Assembly: GCA_947652115.1 (NCBI GenBank)
Contig: OX393561.1
Span: forward strand, 32,710,179 to 32,774,178
Length of the DNA stretch: 64,000 nt
Origin: Blastomussa wellsi
Lineage: Eukaryota > Cnidaria > Anthozoa > Scleractinia > Plerogyridae
Reading direction: 5' to 3'
Part shown: piece after piece, positions 52,084 through 61,400 of the stretch
Numbering within the stretch: position 1 is the stretch's first letter
Layout: each line of letters opens with the position of its first letter
Translations under genes and position numbers: made by a program
Notes under the pieces: model-generated
What the model was told of the DNA's origin: nothing
Databases searched by the model: none
Seen by the model: only the letters and a program-made list of their open reading frames with translations

Positions 52084-55000
52084 ATGGACGATAATGCAAG
52101 GGGAATGGCCTCCAAAATACTATGCGACTTGCTTAACATTCCAAAAGGTGGAAGCACGGCCGCTGTTGATGGTACGTAGAACATTTTTCCTCAAGATAAT
52201 ATTTACTTCATACGCGTACAAAATACCAAATTAATCCATGAATTCCAAAATAACAAATACGTGCCCATTAAAGGGGGACATTAGTGACCTAAATACCTGA
52301 TAGGAAATCAAAAGTTTTAAGTTCTGTTCAATTAATTTTATGGTTTGTCATCTGTCAAATATTTAATTTGTTTGAGTGGGCTGAAAATCTCGTGTAAAAT
52401 TAGCTATTGTCCTACATTTTTGTGTATTAGAATCAAAAAGAGCTTGCACTTGTACTTTTATAGCATACACATTCTGTACACAGGAACTTTGAATTGCCAT
52501 ATTTTTTAACTTTATGTATCCAGCTTTATGGATTTTTTTACTATAGCCCTTTTTTCTTACATGACTCTTAAAGGGGAAAGGAGAAGGTCACTCCAAGAAA
52601 CATATTTTTTGTCAACACTAATGGAAAGCTTGCATCAAATTTAGCTACTCACCAAAGATTCAGTCTCTAAAAAGTAGGTTTTCCTTATAAAATTGTCTTC
52701 AAAGAAGCCCAAAATTCGATATTGTTGCTACCATTTTGAAACAGTTCTCAGCAGCCAGGCTGTGTTTTCGTGACGTCATTCCATCTGAGAAATTTTGTCC
52801 CTACCTTTCACCAACCACTCTAGGTTATGGCTGCCCTTGAACCATGTTATTTTGAGGTAAAAAATCTTTGAACCCCAAACATGATGGCAATGAATATAGT
52901 AAAGTAAATAGTTTGTTGCAAAAAGTACATTTTAGTGAGCTTGCAAGGATGCCAACTGGTCAGTTGCCCATTTTTCTGCTTCCCTCCAATTTTGAGCTAG
53001 ATGGAATGACGTCATGTAAACAGGGCCTGGCTGTCAATAGCCCACGTGTAGCCATACCCACCCCCCCCCCCATAACCTGTAACACCTGTTACGGCTTGAT
53101 TTTTCATTGGTGCTACGTGTGAAATTGCCTGTTGTTGATAGAATTCAACCACAAAGCAACAAGTTTGCTACGGGTGTGGAGAACGAGGCTACAGGTGACG
53201 TAAAACTTGTTGACAGCCCTGCAATGGACTAGCCTCCCATCCAGGAGAAGTAGAAATACTCCTAGTCGCTTCATGCTAAGGAAACCGGGATAAGCTCTGG
53301 TCTGATGGGTAGGCCACTAGGCTTGTTTGCAGACTTGACCTACCTTACCTACGTCAAGAATATTATATTTTGCATTATATTTTGCATTGCGGTAGATATC
53401 ACACTTGACTTACTATAGGTATTTTTTTATCTATAGCAGATGGTGTAGAAAGGCAAAGAATTGGAGAAAAAGATGCTGAAGATTCTATGAGGTAAATAGA
53501 GTTTTAAACCAGTGAAAATAATAATGCTTTGCAAACCTTATAATACGTCATATATACCTATGGATTGTGTCCCTTGTAATATAATTTGGCGACCCAAAAT
53601 TTGGATTTGGCGACTATTTTTTAACACTTAATAGCCAATTTTATTTCAAACCCTACAGTGCCAAGCTATAAGTCAGACTCTTGTCAAACAGACAGCTCAA
53701 TGAAAACAAATTTGGTTTCTGGTTTGACTTGTTGCAAGGAAAGTTTACCTGTTTGCAGTGTTTATTTATGTGTACAGCTGTGTGTTATTGCTTTTGTTCA
53801 TTTTATTTTTCTTTGTTGTAGTGAAACAGCATCAACAGCAAGTTCACTTTCACCTTTAAGAAAGGCAAGAATTGTTGATCATATACTGTCAAATTCAGTA
53901 CAAGGTGACTTGTTGAATCAAAAGTCCTGTGAGCAGTTGGCGATTGCCAACAACCTTTTATGAAAAGGCTTGATTAGATAAACGCCTTCGAAGGGTTTAA
54001 TAATAAACAAATGCCTTCCATATAAGATCATTAATAAATTTTGATTTACAGAAACCTATCACCAAGTGCTCGTAAGAATTTTGATTCAAAGGGTCACATA
54101 TCACTGAATTTATAGTGGTAATTTCTTGAGCATCACACATCACCACTGGTGCATCACGCTCTTTCTATTCAATATTTCCAATATTATTCTAATTTATTTT
54201 GGCTGTGAAGGCATTTTCACAAACGAGCGTGATGAGCTCCTGGAACGGAGCTCCACTTTTAGGCTTGGCTGAATCTATATTGTATTACTTTTTTTGTAGG
54301 GAAAGGAACAGATGTCTGATGTGTCTACATCAGATAGCGAAGGAGTTGCTTCAAGGATGTCACTTGAACCTGTGAAACAAGTCATGTAAGCTTTTTATAT
54401 TATTCAGGGCTCCAGTTCTGATTGCCTAGGGCAAGAAAATGTTGCACTAATTGGGCAAGTGAAAGTAAAAGTTTGGTGGAAAATGAAATTAAAACTGAAA
54501 TGTACTGCTTGGCAAGTGAATTTCAAAATTTCTGCCTTCCTTGTTATCACTGTTGTTGTGATAGATCATACAGGGGTTTCAAAATGTTTTGAAGTAGGTG
54601 TCATCGACTTGTAGAGTAGGTGGCTGTTGTAAGTGAGCTTTTTGGTCACAAGCTGATTGCTATGACCAGAGTAGCTGGCGGAAATAATAGCCAAGTAGCT
54701 GGTGGAACTCCGGCACCTGCCGCCTTGTTTTGAAACCCCTGGTATCATACTGTTTGATAAATGAGTGGTTTGGAACAGCAAGTGTGAAATTGATTAGCAT
54801 CTGGTGCATACAGGCACAACATGCATGGAGCAAACAGAGTGGGGTTTCATAGGGGACTAGGAAAGTGACCCTTTTTATTATCATCTTGGATTTAGGTAAC
54901 CTTTCACGTTGTATATGACCCATTCTAGTGTCCTCTTTGTAGCTTGTGCGAATTTTGCGGGCTTATTTTTCATCGCACTTGACAACATCATCTGTCTGCC

Positions 55001-58000
55001 ATGTGAGCTCATTTGAATGTAAAATGAGTGAGGAAATTAATTGTTACGTTGTTACTTAATATCTATTTTCAACATTATAATGGCAAGGTATTGAACGTTA
55101 GTGAGTTTGTTCCATGAGCTGGAGCCCAGGTAATTTTTGATGTTTTTATGACTGTATCACTATGATTCATGAGCAATTTAATCTATCTAGTACAGTGACA
55201 GGGTAAAAATTGTTTTTTTGTGTGTGTGTGTCATAATGGCCACCAACTTTTTGGAATTGGCTACCACTTTGAAATATTTAGGATTCAAGTGGCTGCCGGA
55301 AAAAGAGTTAATTTTATGCCCTGAAATACTTAACTCTCTTGCTTGAGGGATGTTTTCTCCAACCATGTTCAAATTCCATGATCTGAATAAGGCTTGGATA
55401 CTCTTTCATGTGGTGCAATTCACTTTACAACTCAATCAAAGATACTACGAAGAGATACTAAAAAAACAGGAAAGCACCCTTTCTTAGTTTTCTCAAAATG
55501 CAAGCTGCCTTTAGTTACCAGGCTGACTACAGAGTTCACATGCTGTGTCTCCTACCATACATACAGAGTTAAGGTTTTGGAAATTATGGTCTTACAGTAA
55601 GTAAATTGTTGTGTTGTTTTTGGCAGATAGAAATATTGACATCTGATGACCACACTTTTTATCAGGAAATGATATTTTGTATGCTTGTTTGACCCTTTTA
55701 ACCAGAATTGTTCTTTGTTCTTTGGACTTTCACACTAAAAAGGAGTTCATGTATGTGTAATGCTATCAGCTACCAAGAACATTGTTGTTCCAATAATTGT
55801 TTGAAACCCGGCTAGACAAGGTCCTTTTTACCGGTAATTATTCCAACACTAAAAAGGAGTTCATGACAAGGTCCTTTATACCGGTAATTATTCCAAAGAA
55901 CTGTATCAATATATTCACTGCAAGGACAGTCATTCTCAGATAGGGGTTGGGGTGGGGGCATCAAGAAAGTATGAAGCTTAACTAGAATTTGCTAAGGGGC
56001 ATTCACATGAAAACCCATTTTACAGGATGGGTATGGATTCACACATAAGTGAGAATGCACATATACCCATCTAACAAAACAGATTTCATCTCCTGGGAGA
56101 AAAAGGTATGAGGTGCTGGCCAAGAAATTTTCACAATGAGGACGTATGGTGTTACGTGACTATTAACACAGAGCCGTTTGGACAAGTGTCAGTAGATTTT
56201 CCTGCCGGGCAACTAACTTTAACTAAAACATAAAAAAGTAAATCAAGAGTTTCCCAGGTCAAGCTAATTGTCTGAAAAGCAAAATGTTTTTTTTTCCATC
56301 CTTGTAGCAGTAATTTTTTGTTTCTATTGCAGACACATGACAGGCAATGATAATGAAGGCAGTAAATCAGTATATGGAAGTGATATTGAAATTATAACCA
56401 GTGAAGCAGCCATCCCAACATCTGCCACGGCTAGTAATAAGGTAAAAACTGTGCATGTGTTATAATAGGCAACAATCAAAGACATACTTGTAACTGATTG
56501 GTTAAAAGCTATACAGGTTGTAAAATGAGGGGAGGTATCATGGGTATTTTGACCTGACTTATTCAAAATTGTCTTTTTGTTGGTAACTTTACTTACTAGG
56601 TACAAAATATTGCCATAACTCCAATAGAAAACAACTACATTCTTGACAGACGATTAAGAATTGATAATTTGTTCTGAACAGCAAAAATCCAAGGACTTGA
56701 GCAACATTAAACCAAGATTTTTCAAGTTACACTTCATTCAGACTCAGTTTCTTTACTGACACTCGGCAACAAAATAATACTTAAGTGTGGTAATAATGGC
56801 CAACTTTACCTTCAGCTTTGTGTTAATACAAAACTGGATTGGGGTTTTAAATTGCCCTGGATACCATGATTCTTCTCCTTTAAGTTTTCTTCTCTTTTTT
56901 CTGGCCACTTTCTCCTTACCTAGGGGAGAACATCATTGCACCTGACTACAATATTTTCTACCTGTATGCTCAGTTTGTCATTTCTGATAGTTGAACATTT
57001 AACAGAATCCTCAATTGGCAGCATACACTTCTTTCTATTACATGAAGTTACTTGGAGTACTTCTAATCCAACCAACCCCCTACCCTGTATGGGTTGCTTG
57101 CCTATCGCAGGGCTGGTACCATTTATATGCAGCTCTTAGAAGGGTGAACAAGATTGACTGAGGAAATAAAAGAATAAACAACAGAAATGACGACCCTAGC
57201 CCTTTAAACAACAGAGTTGCATGTTGCAAAGACAAAATGATTAAGACGGAATCCTTCAGGAAGTTGAGTAGCAGAATAATTTAAATCATATTGCGTTATT
57301 TTTTACCCTTAATGAAGGGTAAATATGTAAGTAATTATTTGTGATAACACCGACAATAATTTCGTATCAGAGTCCGAGAAAATGAATTTTAAAGATCACA
57401 AACTCTAGGCAAAATCTAACGTGTAGCCATTTTGTAAAATCGTCTTTAAGTGATTCAGTGGAATTCAGTGGAACTTCGAAATTTGTTTTCGATGTTTCGT
57501 GTTGTTAGAAAAGATTTCTCTTGATAATATATTTGAAGTAGTAACACAAAAGCTTGAAATAAGGTGTAAATCATTTTGGTACATAATTTTGTCCAATGAA
57601 TGCTTGAAGTCCTAACAGATCTCGTCTTAATACACTTTGCTGGAGAGAAGCACTGCAAGAGGAAAGCTTCTTTGCCCCATTAACCCCAGCCAAGAAATAG
57701 CCTTTGACCCAGAATCTAATGCACCTTGCTATCAGTTCACCGTGCCTCCCCACATAATTCTGTCTAACTAACACTGATATTTGATTTACTATTTCCTCAG
57801 ATTAAGTTTAATTCGATGGTGAATTATGACTGGGAGCTGAGGTACTACAGAGGATGTCTGATTGCTGTTAGCAGCAAGTGTATTGCTTACGCTCTTAGAG
57901 GTACATACAGCTGTTATTTTATGCCTGATCAAATGGAAGTGAGTTTACAAATGTTTAGGGGATGAGACTGTATTTTGTACTCCTGTCCTATCAATAAAAT

Positions 58001-61000
58001 ACATGTAATCATCAGCACATAGCTGTGAGCATGTAGAATTTAACACAAGATATGCCCAATGAAAATGTTCAAGCTTAAATTTGATTGAGAGTGCACATGC
58101 ATTCATGAAGTTTGTAGTAGAACATTGGGGAACAATAGTCTAAACTCTCATTGGTGTTTGTCAGAAACACGGGTTATACAGTGTTTGGGAAAAAAAGTCC
58201 AGCTTTCCCTTTGAACAAGCAGCTCAAATTTTGGCTAGCCTTGATCAGTTGTCTTGCCTTGGTTTACTGTTTTAGGATTTAGTTGGCCAAAGACATCCCT
58301 GGTTTCTTGCCCATCGATTTACTGATTTGAATTCCACCCCCTCCCCTACCCTTGTTATACCTTTCATCCTTCAGTCTTGTTAATGACCATGTTGAAGCAC
58401 TGTTGAAAATCACTTTTTATGCTGTTTTCAAACTGCTAGATAGATGTCTTGTGTAGTGAAATCATGGAATCAAGTGATCCAGCATTCAAAGCATTGTATA
58501 ACCAATAATTGTTTTCAGGTCGTCAAGGCTATGTTTTGAGGCTTCTTAACCCAGAGACAGCCTCTAGGACACTTATCAAAGGATTTGTTGGCATGATCAG
58601 TGAGCTAGCATTTTCGCACAGAGATTCTAACACCTTGGCCTGTGTTGATGAGGGTGGAAATGTCTATATCTGGGTCATCCAGGAAGAAAATGGCAAACTT
58701 GAGTATCCTTAAAACCTATCTAAGTACTAGCAATAGAAGCTCCAGTTGAGTTTTAATAATCCAGTTACATCAACCAGCTGAGCATGGCCCTGCCATGTTA
58801 CCCATTGATAATTTTTGTTCAGGGAATCCTAAACTCCATCTTTAGATACTCTGTAAAGCTTCACATTAAACGTCCGGTAAGCACACTCTCAGAGCATCAC
58901 AGATTAATCTGGACTCCGTACATGCCTGATGAACAAGAAAGGAGTGAAGAATCAACTGGAGAGGAAGGCCGTCCGCTGGCCATCACGCATGGGAATCAGG
59001 TGACAATTATTGCTTTCTCTTTGGTGCATTCACTTCACGGAGAAAATCCATTTTTTATCTGTATTGTGTCTTTTCAGCATTTTCTTTTCAAAACATTTGA
59101 CTCCCCCAGCAAATGGCATCCTTTGTGACTAATGTTTTTTTTTCTGAAATCCCAGTTTTTCTTCGGATGCTTTGAACGACATAATCCAACAGCTCTCAAT
59201 TTGCCATCTTAATAAGTGTCTGCATTGGCTAGGAGGGGGTGGGGGAGGGCAGGAGCGAGGAGGAGAGCTGTATTTAATAAAATGGACTGTTCCATGTAAT
59301 TGGCCCATTCGCTAATCACCCTGGGCAAGAAGCTATGAGGCATTTTATCCTGTCTTTCTTGTTACGGGAATGGAGGCTCAAAGTAATAGCAAGTTATGCT
59401 AACCGGCAAGTAGGCTAATCTACTGCAAGGCAGTTCTTACTCATTAAGACAGTTCAGTGACATTTTGTTTATCTAGTAGTTTAGAAACAGCATGCAGTAT
59501 ATTATTTTATTTTAAAATCAAGAAGTTTGAAAACCACAAGTGGTATGTCCATAATTAAAAAAAAAAAGGTAATTAAAAAAGACCGAACGTTTTCAGCATT
59601 ATAGTTTCTTGCCTGAGCATCATTTCATTTTATTATTAATTTTTTTCAAACTGACTGCCTCTGCAAGTAGAGCCCTTGTTTCAATCCACCTTTATTGTCT
59701 CTTTCTGTCCATTGTACTTTAAAACATGTTAAATGTCTTGTCTATATATCAGGTAGAAGTAATAGATATTGATTCCTTGGTGGAGTGGTGTGGGAGAACA
59801 GAAGTGTCCATTGATGACATAAAACAAGGAGAAGGATATATAGAGATCAGAGATGGACACACAAAGGTAAAACACTAGTCAGTGTGTTCATTTGTTATTC
59901 ATGTAGTAACCAGGGGTTTCAAAATGTTTTGAAGAGGGCGTTAGAAACTGGAAGTCAGCTAGGTGGCTGTGATACGTGTTCATGCTGAGATGCAACCAAC
60001 AGTGTTTCTGTGATGTTTTGGGCATCATCATCATCATCATTGGTCTGTTCTGATGCCTAGTGGAGAATTGGGCTGTCACCTCAGTCTCTGCTTCCAGGCT
60101 ATCCTGTCCTCTGCAGCTGATGCTGCCTCTGTCCAAGAATTTTAGTTCTTTTCTCGTTGAGCTTCCCTTCCATTGTTCTCCATGTCCTTCACAGTCAACC
60201 TTCTGTTTTCTGGTACCCATGTGAGAGCAATTCAAGGATGTGAATATTGATCCATTCTGAGGATTTGATCCAGGTTTTAGATCCACGCAACAGCACCGGG
60301 ATGACATAAGAACTGATAATTATCTGCATGGTCCTAGGCCGAGTGCAACTCTTGCTCTGCAGATACTTTATTGCTCATGGATGGCATCATCCATGAGCTT
60401 AGGAGGCAGTCGAATTTCACTCACTCGCTCGATTCTGATTAATTTATTCATTAAAACCAGATTAAACAGTTTTCTCCTATCCCTCCCCTGCTAAGTATTG
60501 TTTTTCTTCTAGACATTTCATCCTACATGTTTGGCAGGTTTTAGGGGGGACTAGAAAGGTGATATTTTGGAGTTACATGGTGGTTATCATGGCATGAAAA
60601 TGGTTTTTGGTTCAGTCTTACTCAAAACCTAAACAAGGCATTACCAAAATTAATTGGAATAATAAATTATATGTTACAATATAAAGTTTAAAAACCTCTT
60701 TCTTCAGCCAATCTCAGAGGGAGCTCTTTCACCAGATGGTTCAGTATTAGCAACAGCCAGTGAAGACGGTTACATCAAGTTTTGGCAATTGTCAGAGAAA
60801 GTAGAGTGTATGCATGAATTCCAACCCCATGATGGCTCACCCCTGTCCTGTATGATTTTTACTGACAATCAGACGTCACAAGATAAAGAGTAAGTGAAAA
60901 TACTGCAATGTATTGAATGATATTTTTGTACCTATGTTACTACGAAAACCACTGATCCACGGATTGGGCCCGAATGTTTGTGTTACTGCTCCACCCACTT

Positions 61001-61365
61001 TTGTCAGAGTGCTGGCCCCTTGTCACCACTGTTGTTGTCAGTTATGTCCAAACTGACATTACCACTGAAAGGAAATAGAAAATGTTTATTCAACGCTTTT
61101 TTTTCAATGAAGTTGTATGTGAAAATCCATCAGTTGGAATTTACAGACGAAAGTAGGTAGGGCAGTAGAACAAAGAGAGCGTGGCAGCAAGGCAAAAATT
61201 CAGGCTCATTCCACAGATCCGTGGTTTTTGTGGTAATAGCCAAAATTACTCACGTAATAGATTTATACTAAAATTAAAAACAATTAAATTATTTGGTAGA
61301 GATTTCTATTGTGTGATAGAATCTTGAGCTCATAATCTAATTGTTAAATAGTCAGGGGGGGTAAA

Positions 61366-61400
<35 letters not shown>

